Source: Solenopsis invicta (Eukaryota > Arthropoda > Insecta > Hymenoptera > Formicidae). From it: DNA of 64,000 bases. The translations under genes and the position numbers were made by a program. The stretch is taken from positions 13,131,306 to 13,195,305 of the forward strand of contig NC_052677.1 of the NCBI RefSeq assembly GCF_016802725.1. Direction: 5' to 3'. This document shows positions 36,328-46,797 of this stretch, one piece after another. Positions within the stretch are counted from its first letter, which is position 1, and every line of letters starts with the position of its first letter. The notes under the pieces are model-generated. The model worked only from the letters and a program-made list of their open reading frames with translations. It searched no databases and was not told the origin of the DNA.

Positions 36328-36781
36328 ATTAGATCTATGAATTTAGAGTCATAAGCCTCGCACTCGAACCGAGATTTCTCATGCTTAATCGCATTTAATC
36401 CATCCACCGGAGTGTACTGTGTGCCCCAAAAAAAAGGGATCAGTACATTTATCTCGAAAGTAAGAGTTCTTTTCAACGCGTCATTTCGTAATCCAAATCC
36501 CAAATGGTGCGAACCGTGTTAAACATTAAAAATGAAAGGATTTAGAAATATTATATTCCCAGTTTCTTAAATTTGCAATTCATTTTCTTAAATTAGTAGA
36601 CCGGGAACTATTCTCGACTGAAAAGTGAAACTAAGCAGATGCGAATTTTCATAAGATTGAAACCTAGTTGATCCCTTCTGGCTGACATCTCCTATCGAGA
36701 CACCCGGTACAACTTGGCGAAGACGGCCGAGAACGAGTCGCGGCAGCCACTGGTCCTTCACACGATGATCCGTATCCGAAG

Positions 36782-39700
36782 TCATATAGTCCAGACCTGC
36801 ACTTTCTCCGCGACGACGCACCAGCTGGCGTGGTCATAATACGATGAAATGATATGCAGGTTCTCTACGTACTTGTTGATCAGCTGATCCAGCTCGCCTT
36901 CCCGAAAGACGTGATAATATTGGTGATAGGTAATGGAACCGCCGCCACGATCGGAGGGCAACGATTCCTGGGACGAGGCATTGCTCAAGGTATCGGTGCT
37001 TGCGGTGACTCGACAGCCCGGGGCGCTTCGCCTCTTCGTCTCGCTCGACATCTCGTCCAACGAACGGCCGCGTTCTTGCAGTCTTCGTCGTTCCATCGAA
37101 CTCCGACGAGTGTTCTCTATATTCGGATTCGATACTAATGACACCGTGCTGCCGGTGAACAGTCTCGCTGTCGACTCTGCTTGGCTGCCGTCGCTCAGGC
37201 TCGTCGCCGTGTTCTCTATCAGAGAGTCGCCCACGTCGCTCGAGTCCATCGACAACCTGCTCTGAGAGGAGCGCCATTTCCCGGTTACTTTCGAGTTTTC
37301 CACTGCCTCCTCGAACTCGCCCGTCTTCGACACCATCACAAAGTCCAACGTGTCGTCCGAGTTGCTGTGCAACAATGACGAAGTGTTGGCGGAGCGACAA
37401 TGCTCCTGATTGACGTTGGGTTTAGGTCCTGCTCCGGATTGGAGATTGAGCGTGCTTTCAGCATTGATAAACGATTTTTTGGTATCACTTATGAGATTAC
37501 TATTGGATTCGGGATTGAATCTGGATACAAGTTCGACTTTAGTTTTTAATTTATCTTCGTGATTGACTCTAAACATTTCGTCGTATTTGGATATGAATGT
37601 AGTTTTGGGTTCGGCTTCGAGCTCAACTTCGTACTTGGAATTACATGGAAATTTACAGTCGAATTTGGACTCAAAAACGGCATCCTCGCAGAGAGATCTG
37701 GAGGATTTCGGGGTCGGTTTCGATTGGACCACATTGACAAACTTGTCGCGTCCACTCCCATCATACGCTTCATTTACGATCCACGAAGTTTCCTTAGGTA
37801 CTTGATTGCATCCGTCCCAATAGGCTGTGGTATTCGATTCTACATCCAAGGTATTTTCCGCGACGTCCGATGACGACGACGTGGTTCTCGACGTCTGACA
37901 GACTTCGAAAAAATCGAACGACGAGTTCTGGCAGTACCGACTGATATCTCGTATAAGATCGCTGCTCGATTCGTTAGCATAACCGCCCAAATCTACCGAA
38001 GCGGATTTACAATCCTGCTTCAAGTACGCTCGCGTTCGCACACTCGACTGCGACCAGATGCCATCATTATTCCGCCGTTGTGCAGCTTGCGAAAATTGTT
38101 CCACTTGGACATTGTGTTGAATCGCCGTCCCCACGGCGTCCTCCAGCGAGCTCGCCACGTTGGCAGCGGCCTCCAGAAGCCTCATTGACTGTGAAGAGAT
38201 GGACTTTTCGCTTTCCAAATGAATGCGCGACGTAGGACAGATCGTATTAGTTCTTACATTATCTTGAGAAATGTCGCGTATATTTTCGGTTTCCGCAAGG
38301 AGCGTGTCATCTTCGAAATCCGCGGACGAGTTGTCGTGTGAAGGATCCAGAGGTGTAGTTAAATCCTCGAGTGACGTTATTGTTTCCATACTCAACGACT
38401 CATCGTCACGTATACTACTTTCCGTTTCCTTCGTCCTCTTAGATATATCGTCTCCATTTGACTTGGAAAGACTCTCATCTGTCTGTGCGTTATTTTTCTT
38501 CTCTTCAGCCCCCCTCCTCGCGATATACCGTTCATCCGATGTAACGCTGATTACAGAACCGACTGACTCAGGCGACGAGACACCGCTGGAATCACTGTCT
38601 AAGTCATCAGTCTCTGGATTGAACAATTCCAGGGATAACAAACGCGGCAAGATCCTCGTGACTGTCTCCAGACGACCCGAAGCCGCTGTGGAGGCACGCC
38701 TGACCAATGGAAATGACGGTCTGGAGCGTGTCGCAAAGCCCGGCTTTGCTATGAGCAGCTCCTTGATTTGGTTCAGTCTAGCTTTTCGGCTGTCGTCCTC
38801 GTTTGCGATTGGTTCGCGACCGACTACTTTAGTAACATCGTTCAAGGGACGTATCAACGACGTGGTGTCCGGTTCTACTGGTTCTGATATAAGACGGAGA
38901 TCTGACGCCGCTGCTTGTAAAGTGTTATCGGGTGCTTCCTTACAAATGACAGTCGTTCCACTAGGTTTTGTCGTATCGCCGACATGCGTACTTGTATTCG
39001 TGACAGATTGCTGTTTCAGCAATGGTGACACGTTGATCACTTTAAATCTAGACGATTGACCACCGTCCAGTGGCTGCTTAACACGCGGTGATGGCGGTGC
39101 CGAAGTCGTACCGAGCTGCAACGCTGCCGGTCGCGGCGCGGAAGGAACCTCATTGATCGTGGACGACGCCGGCGATGCCGCGACGGCGACATCCTGCTTC
39201 GGCACATAAATCACAGATGCGAAGCTGTCCTCGGAGTCGACGCTAGTGTCGCTCTGCAGACTGCTGTCCTTGGACGAATCTGAACCGTCTTCGCGTGAGA
39301 GACGACGTTCGACACCCTCGATACTACGTTTCACCAGTGTTACCGGTTGTACTTTATTGTCCGTTGACTTCGACTTTGTTGTCGCTTCTTCCGTAGCGGT
39401 CGATTCACTCTCGCAGGATTTCCATCCCTGCAGCATCCGAACGAAACCGTTCTTGATTGACATGCTAGAGACCTTTTCGATGTTCGTTGTGGAGCGCTTG
39501 ATTTTGCTGGTCAGTCCATTTTTTAACAGTTGGAAACGCCGACTGGCGCTCACCGGGCTGATCGAATCCTTGAGCGCCTCAAATGTTCGCCACTTGCAAA
39601 TGAGCTCTTCGTTCAACGATGTCTGCTTCATGATATTTCTGCGTACTCGTTCTTTCTCCTCCTGCCGTTCCGCCGACATCAATTCCTCGTTCATCGAGCT

Positions 39701-41959
39701 TTGCTTTAAAGGTATGCTACGTTTATGCAATGACTGGCAGGAGAAGTCCGGGAGATCCTTGATCAGGTTTTCAATGGCAGTGTCTTCGGAATTTTCCAAA
39801 CCGATTTCCTCTACATATGACTTCTGTTTCACCAGCCGCGGCTTTGAGCCGCTCGACGACGACGAGACCGATCGCTCGTCCAGGATTAGTTCGGATGTTG
39901 AATAGAAACCTGGGATGCTGGACCGGGAACGCACCAAATCGAGCCGTTCAATCTCCAGGATATCACCCAAGCTTTTGGACTTGATGCTCAACGTATCCGC
40001 GGAATGCTTGTTCGTCATCGTCAGCGTATGTGTGGTCTCTACGCGGCGCAATTCGATTGGCAACTCGTCCACGTCAGTCGTGTCTTCAGGATCGTAGAGT
40101 CGCCGACTCTTAGTACCGCTCTGCCAACTTCCAGGGAACCATGCACGACCGCCACCTCCGCGTCTGCTCCTCGCTAATTTCTGAAAATAATCGTACAAAC
40201 TTATAAATCATGGACGATAAACAGGATAGTTGAACATAAGTATAATTTCGTAATAGCGATTAAGTAGGAGAAATTTAATTTTTTCTCTCAGATTATTGTC
40301 CTCAAAACAAAATAATAGCGATCGAATAAAGCAGTTTTAAATGAATAAAGAAAGTGAATAACTCTCGACATTTAATTAAAACACTATTATTGTGGGAGGT
40401 GAAAACAATATCAGTAGGAAAATCAATAGGAAATTTCCAAACACATTTTTAGTTAATCTTTTAGATACTCGAGCTTGAAATGTTGCATTATAGGTAATCA
40501 CGCTTTCTCTCCCTCTCCCGCTCTCACTCAATCACTCGTCTATTTACCTGCAACGCTCGCCGGAAACAACTATAACAGGTCTCATTTGGGCTAGAGAGAC
40601 TACTGGTGGATGGTGACAAGCTGAATATCGGATCGATCCAATAACTCTTGCTTTTACATTTTCGTTGGCTATTTCTGGAACAAGAAACCATGAAAGCTAT
40701 GACCTACATACGATATTTACGGGAAATGCAGAAATTGCGCGAGGATGAGACTAAACATGTTACGATCAATCCCAACATCGATGAGATAATTTATCAAGAA
40801 CTCACCTTTTAGAGAATGACGGATTTTTTTGTGCAGCATCATCATCTCGTTTCTCGTTACTGTCTGACACACCCGAATGCTTTATGCCGTCTGACGCTGC
40901 GCTCATGCAATGCGATTTGGGCCACGGTATTAGAACATCTTGCGATTCAAACTGTGAATTATATATAATAACAATATAATTCATCATTCAGACATTTAAG
41001 ATATTTATCTTTGAAAAGGAATAATTAAAAAGATTAATTATTATTTCTTTTTTTAATTTAAAGATTAACTTTTTAATGAAAAAATGAATTAAGAGAAAAG
41101 AAATCTTACCTTTCTATGCTTTTGTTCCATAGCCCAAACGGATATAACGAGTCGACCTCCGATTCTAAGGACCCGCGCCAACTCCTTCAACGCATGTACC
41201 CTCCTCTCCGTGGTGGCGAAGTGATGCACCACGGCGATCGACAGCACCGCATCGAAGCTCTCTTCTCGGAATGGTAGAGCCAAATTATCGCAGATTAGAA
41301 CCTTATGGTATACAAACAAGTAATTCCGTGAGTAAAGTATTCAAATTATTCGCACGTATCAAGTCAAAATCAATTTAATTTTCTTGCGCAAAAAATATAC
41401 AAATTCCACAGAAGAACTAGATTAATTGATAAAGTACAGAATTAATTTAAAAATAAATAATTTATATATATATATATATAATTGATATATAGTATACACG
41501 CACCTCGTTTTCCTTCTCGCGCGCAATGTCCGTGAAACGCTTGCATCGGTCCACCCCTATCTTGAAAACGCTGTGATTTACGCTGAGATATTTTCCGTTG
41601 CCGCAACCTAGTCGATGCAGATATAACATTGTTACATAGCCGGGGAGTAATATGATTTATAAAGCATGCGGGACACGCAAACTCTATCAACTATGTAACC
41701 CACTACGCGATGAATATTTTACCAACGTTTGCAACACAATGAATGAAAGCAGTTTAAAAAAAACACACATAAAGTATATTTTTGACTGACCGATGTCACA
41801 GACGAGAGCACCCGGTTCAAGATCTTGAAGAAACTGATATACTCGTGGCCAGTGTTTATTTTGTGTGGTCTTCTCGGCGCATTGCTCGTATACTTCGTGG
41901 ACATAGGCTTGCTCTAAGGCCACCGAGCGAGCTGCATGCTCTCCGTCGCTCTCAGACAT
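36782..41959 (-). CDS. TRMT9B/TRM9-type SAM-dependent methyltransferase
   Basis: Six coding exons on the minus strand: 41959-41791, 41607-41504, 41301-41110, 40951-40806, 40674-40548 and 40180-36782. Together they encode 1378 residues, with all phases consistent. The N-terminus carries the Rossmann methyltransferase core: motif I VCDIGCGNGKYL (residues 53-64, formed across the first intron), KIGVDRCKRF, then VLICDNLALPFREESFDAVL and SIAVVHHFATTERRVHAL. The last residues (ITYHQYYHVFREGELDQLI, then SYYDHASWCVVAEKV) are the C-terminal end of the TRM9 fold. Between them lie about 1,000 mostly serine/charged, presumably disordered residues. This matches the TRMT9B branch (fly fire dancer) rather than short yeast Trm9, which methylates tRNA wobble uridine with Trm112. 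Activity on tRNA by the TRMT9B branch is uncertain. A repeated motif KQ(S/T)S(M/L)NEEL occurs twice early in the insert. Confidence 0.9.
40181..40547 (-). other. Last intron of the TRMT9B gene
   Basis: 367-bp AT-rich intron with a pyrimidine-rich stretch near 40505-40530. Nothing else seen. Confidence 0.6.
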
Positions 41960-42190
41960 CCCTCTCGCTAAGGTGATTTACCCTCGTCCACATGTGCGCT
42001 CACAATGCTGCACAGAAACATTTGTCTCTCTAAATCGAACAATCGAAAAGTGATTCAGATCCTGGGATTGAAGGCACTCGAGGGATCGAGAAGATAAATT
42101 TGACAGAATTGTGAAAATTTAACAGAACACCGAGGTATTTACACTAAAACGAAAGGATTATCCTTCAATTACGAACTCTGGATACCGACG
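41960..42190 (-). promoter_or_regulatory. TRMT9B upstream sequence
   Basis: Lies directly upstream of the ATG at 41959. A possible 3' splice site (caccttag) precedes the ATG by 8 bases, hinting at a 5' UTR intron and an upstream noncoding exon in the CpG island at 42200-43400. Confidence 0.35.
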
Positions 42191-45120
42191 CGTCAAGTTA
42201 TTTTGTCGATTTTTACAGGACTGCAGCCTGTTGCATCGAGACCGTTGCCGAATAGCGCGTGAGACTCTTGCGCTGCCTTGGCACAGTAACACCGCGCGAT
42301 AACGCACGTCGCGTTTCTGCTCATAGACCTATCTCGCAAGGCGGCAAGCATCCGCAATAGAACAGCTCTCGCAACAATCTGAGTATCAGCTTGTCGGCCC
42401 TCAGCTTCTCCGCGCTCTCCGCTTTCTTGAGACGATCCGAGCGGTACCGCAAACGGGGCACCGTGTACGCTCGGCACCATCGCAAGAAGCCACCGGTGTC
42501 CTCCGTGCGGATGAACGTCACGATCGCCCAGAGCGTGCAGAGATTTCGGGATTTTTTTCTGGTACGCAGATAGAGCTGACAGACATCCAGAAACGTCATG
42601 AGATCGACGACGCTCCTTTCCATGGGGAAACACGTTACGGAATTTTCGCGAGGCGAATTCGATGACCGGGAACGACCGATCTCGCGGTGTTTCAAAGGGG
42701 ACTCGGAAATCAAAAGTCGCGACTGAAGACAGACGACCGAACCCGATCCTTTAAATAGATCCTTTGACGAGCGTCACCGAGCGGAAAATCCGCCTGGCAC
42801 GAGGGCTGCTCTCCGCTCGTGCCACCGCCACCCTCGCATTGTGTTCTGTGGCGAACGCCGTCGGAGGCAAGTGGACCGACTTTAAAGAGCACCCTTCCCC
42901 GCATCCACCTTCCTGCGATTTTCCCTTCTCCCCCCCCCCCCTTCGCGAGATTCCCTTGGTCTCTGTCGCGGGAGAGCGACGAAAGGGCCGAAGTACATGT
43001 GTGCGTCGTCGTTCGCAGGCTTCCGATACGCGACTGCGCGGTGAATTTATTCGATATCCCCCTTTTCGCATAACTGGGTTAGTCTCTCTCGATGCACTAG
43101 TTTAACTAATTTAAGGATGCCACGAGATGCCTCGTGCACGACGACTAATGTCAACCGTCGTCACTCAACGCGAACGAGCGGCCGGGTGCGGGCGGATGGA
43201 CGGATGGATAGATGGATGGACGAACGGGCGGACATACGTCGACGTAATATCGACGTGCGCGCTGTTGCTCACTTCCGAGGGATGCGACGGTGCAGCGGTG
43301 ATGCACGAGATGCGATTATTAACTCGCGAAGAATTCTACGGGCGCTCATTCTCAGGGGAGCCGCGGAAGCATTCGGCTTCCTCGAGATTTTTCACGCGCC
43401 GGCGTACCAAAGCGCCTCTTTAGACTTTCAGATTTCAAAGAACAATCATACAATCTCTCGCAATAACGCAAATAGAGAAATAACGTGCGAAACGTAATCT
43501 ACATCCACCGCTTCTCACTTTACAATCAATTTCAACGATTGAATTATTGTCAGGCTATTATGCGCCTGTGTCGAGAAGGGAGAGAGAAAGAGAGAGAGAG
43601 AGACTTGTCTACATGCTACTAATGACAACGACTTATAAATAGAATGTGAAATGCATCCCACGCGAGTGCTTACGTCACGAAACGTCGCCTGTCCGTTCAA
43701 GGACTAAAGACCGATCGTGTCGAGTGTGGATTGCAGATATTATTTAATTAGACTTTCCACCTTAACTGGGAAAAAAAAGAACGAAACGTCGATGTGTATC
43801 GTCATTGTCTCATGGCTTTTTTTTCCAAATTACAGATTGCCTGCATATTTTGAGGCGTGAAACAATCCAGCGATCGTACGCTTGGTACCAACGGACGCTG
43901 AGATTTGCGCAATGTGAAATTGTACATGACAAACGTTCGCCACCCCCTCGGCCAGACGGAGAACCACTGTACCACCACGGTTAGACTACACACTACGTAA
44001 CGGTTGGATAGTAAGTGTGTTGGTCTCGACGGCGTGGGTGGTACGTAGAGCAACGGCAATGTGCCAACCGTGAGAGAGGCAGCCATGAATGAAAGTGCCG
44101 CGTATCGATTTATCTGCGCCGCCCTACATACGAAATATGATAAATAGAGAGTGCCTCTCTACCGATTTGTATACTGACACTTGGAATCACCACGTCATCC
44201 AGGCGTATTCATCTCTCTCATTCTCGTCTCGGTTCCCAGTTACGTGTTAATTGAGGTGCAGCAATCATTATCTCGCGTATCTAATACGGGTGTAATGAGA
44301 TTAGATCAGAGTTATTTCAATGAGAGCACAATGGCGAGGGAGAGTGGAGAAGACATTATGTTTCGCAATGTCAGATAGACGAGCGATAGAATTAATTGTG
44401 AGAGTAAGGCAATTGCAAAAAATGTTATACACGTGCAAATAGTATAACAAATTATATAATTCATCTATGGCTTAATTAGAATTATTAATCGAAGCTAATA
44501 TTTTTATGATTGGTTGTCTCGAGCGTTTTGCGACGTATTTAATAATTTTACGTCGAAATTTTAATTACCGATTTCTGTTTTAGAAATTCGGGAGCGAAAT
44601 GCGCAAAAAATGGGAAAAATTCAACAATCAGATGTGGAATTTCGCGATCGTGTGTAATCGACGCGAACAAGCGCGGACTATCGACTTCGTCTGTAACAGC
44701 ACTAAACGCGTCACCGTTCAAAACGATTCGATGTGGCGCCATTATTCATTCATGCGAGCTGCCTCTACGTCAATGACTGAGAACCATTTCGAGCTACCGT
44801 GCCGATTTAATGATCATTAATATGCAAATTTAGCGGTTTTGAGGATCTTGGATCTTGGAAGGAATCCAAAAATTGGAAAATTTTGAACAGCAACGAGTTA
44901 GAAGCCGTCGTGATCGAAGCAACTACAGCGTCAACGTCAAGCGCAAGTTATCGACCACTTTATACTCGATGCTGATAAGACCGTATCAATCTTATCGCGC
45001 AAAACGATACCGCGTACCACTGTATCCCTGAATATGTAAAATCAATTTCTTCGCGAGAGAGACTACCTACGCGAATTCGTTCGGGCCGGCGACGGCCGCC
45101 ATCGCGCTGATCGGACCGCG
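42191..45120. other. CpG island and intergenic DNA upstream of TRMT9B
   Basis: 42200-43400 is CpG-rich and likely holds the TRMT9B promoter. 43400-45050 is mixed AT-rich DNA with a GA/CT microsatellite (43571-43602). Apart from the small frame at 42321-42623 no coding sequence is supported. Confidence 0.4.
42321..42623 (-). CDS. Small open frame of unknown nature upstream of TRMT9B
   Basis: Minus-strand frame whose internal ATG begins MERSVVDLMTFLDVCQLYLR and which runs about 100 codons to a stop at 42321. It is rich in leucine and arginine (RWCRAYTVPRLRYRSDRLKK) with a C-terminal CGCLPPCEIGL. The frame is open further upstream to about 42713. It sits in a CpG island on the same strand as TRMT9B, so it could be a long upstream open frame, a small gene or chance. 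I recognise no family. Confidence 0.25.
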   Translation of the reverse strand: MERSVVDLMTFLDVCQLYLRTRKKSRNLCTLWAIVTFIRTEDTGGFLRWCRAYTVPRLRYRSDRLKKAESAEKLRADKLILRLLRELFYCGCLPPCEIGL

Positions 45121-46320
45121 AGACCGTCACCTCGCGTGAGAGACCGACGGCGAGGACATGGACGGACGCTCTACGCGCATCTAGATGTCAAAGACGATTT
45201 TTCTTTCAAGACTTACCTGGGTCATGAGAGAGGCGGAATCTTCATGCTCGCGGTGAGATACGCTGCTGTGGCGGTAAGAGGGTGCAGCAGCGCGGTGGCA
45301 GCGACAACGGCGGCGGCGAGGTCGGCAGCGGGTCGGGGTCGGCGGTGGCGGCAGCGGCAGCGGTGGCAGCGTCGGCTGGTACTGGTGCTGGTTCTGGTGC
45401 TGCTCGCGCGAAATCGGCGTCGCGCGGATGTTCGCGTCTCATCGCGCCGCCGAACGGATTCCTCTCACATCGCCCCGCGTCGTTGATCCTCGCCTTTACT
45501 CCCTTTTCCACTCTTTCCTCTTCTTCCCTTTTTGTTTGCTCACACGATTTTCACACACGGAGTACTCGCGCGACGGAAGGGTGTGTTACGCGCACGATGG
45601 ACGCGCGTTTCGCGAAGAATCGAGCCGACCGACCGACCCTCCGACAATGGCTGCGGTTCCGCTAGGGGTTGAAGGGAGCACGCGCGAGCGAGGCAACGCG
45701 ACGCGACGCGACGCGGGCGTCGCTGTGACGCATTACCAGCGTAAGAGGGAGGAAAGGGCGGAGGAGAGAGTGGGTGTAATGAGATACGTTTCTCCTGCCA
45801 GCTGCGGGTGGATGGGCGAGCGTAGGTAGATGCGCGAGAAATGTGTGGCTCGCGGTATCTATAGAGAACTTATAATAGAGAACGTCTCCGTGGAGAACGT
45901 CTCTGCGATTGCACATTTGTAGTATCCTTGTACGTCCTCGTGACGCGTCACAGACGTCAAAGGGAGTTGCGAGCAATGAGTATATAAAGAGATACATGCG
46001 GCGCTCGCACGTGCGGTGACAGTCTCGTACGTTAGATCTGATTGCCTCTTGTAAAAAAACTGAAACTTTTCTTTTTAAACACGAAATTGATCACGGTTTT
46101 AATTTACGATTGTTTAAAAAGAGATTTTTATGAATCTAGTTTTAGAGACCGCTTCAGCAACTCTGATTAACTTAAAGAAATTAGTCGACTAAACTTACTA
46201 ACAGTTAACTATAAAACTGAAAACTGACCGTATTATTTCATTCACCTTATACATTTTCTGCAAATAATAATTTATTTAAGTAAAATATAATATTTAATTA
46301 ATAATTTTTTTTAATTAAAA
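45121..46320. promoter_or_regulatory. CpG island with a TATA-like site
   Basis: 45050-45830 is strongly CpG-rich with GGC/GCG repeats. To its right TATATAAAG (45981-45989, plus strand) is followed 38 bp later by GACAGTC (46018-46024), resembling a TATA/Inr core promoter. No open frame of note follows on the plus strand, so any transcript would be noncoding or spliced. Confidence 0.3.
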
Positions 46321-46797
46321 TAATTAAAAAATTAATTTAGGGATGATCAGTTTGCAGTTTTGCAGTTGACAATTTATAAATTTTTTCAGTCTATTGTAAA
46401 GTTAATCAGTCTATTGGAGTCAAGAAGACCGGCCCTTAATTCGATAGAAGGTATTACCGTGGGATCAAAAAGTAGCAAACTATACATACGAATAATCCAC
46501 AGTGGATTACTTAAAGTCAAAGGTGAATATAAAGTAATATAGATACGATGCAGATACGATATGAAAGCAAACTAGATACAAGTACAGAATGTCATACGCA
46601 CACATAAATACATTTTAAATAACGTGTGTAACGCGAGTAAAGTTCATAAAATTCTTTTTTTTATTATTTTTTATGTTATATATTATATTAATATAGAACG
46701 TACGCATACGCGAAAATAAAAGTGCCAATAGAAAGTAAGGTAATACGTTAGACGTACGATAATTTAAATGTATTTTGTTTAACTTTAAATACCTTAT
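46321..46797 (-). repeat. Left edge of tandem duplication, copy A 3' flank
   Basis: Sequence from the words TTTAGGGATGA...CAG through TCCACAGTGGATTACTTAAA is repeated with scattered changes at 51911-52328. It contains the 3' UTR of the upstream-numbered NAGA copy and marks one limit of the duplicated unit. Confidence 0.8.

Larger units (their letters stand above)
33971..36781. other. Intergenic DNA with microsatellite and octamer repeats
   Basis: Region downstream of the minus-strand methyltransferase stop at 36782, so its right end should be that gene's 3' UTR. It contains a CT microsatellite (34215-34265) and short arrays of degenerate ATCCTTGG octamers (34890-34921, 35187-35226, 36264-36327). 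No coding gene is supported. Confidence 0.5.

Noticed and set aside
36246..36503. 85-codon minus-strand frame
   Set aside because: Much of it is a translation of the octamer repeat array; no family resemblance.
38271..39905. Long plus-strand frames opposite TRMT9B (262 and 219 codons)
   Set aside because: Antisense shadows of a 3.4-kb coding exon with serine-rich codon bias; composition mirrors the real frame.
44838..44870. Another octamer array
   Set aside because: The words repeat with a 7-base rather than 8-base step (ATCTTGG twice), so I did not group it with the 8-bp arrays.
45136..45829. Several GC-rich plus-strand frames over 100 codons
   Set aside because: Low-complexity Arg/Ala/Val-rich translations in a CpG island with GGC repeats; frames open on both strands at once, as expected from composition.
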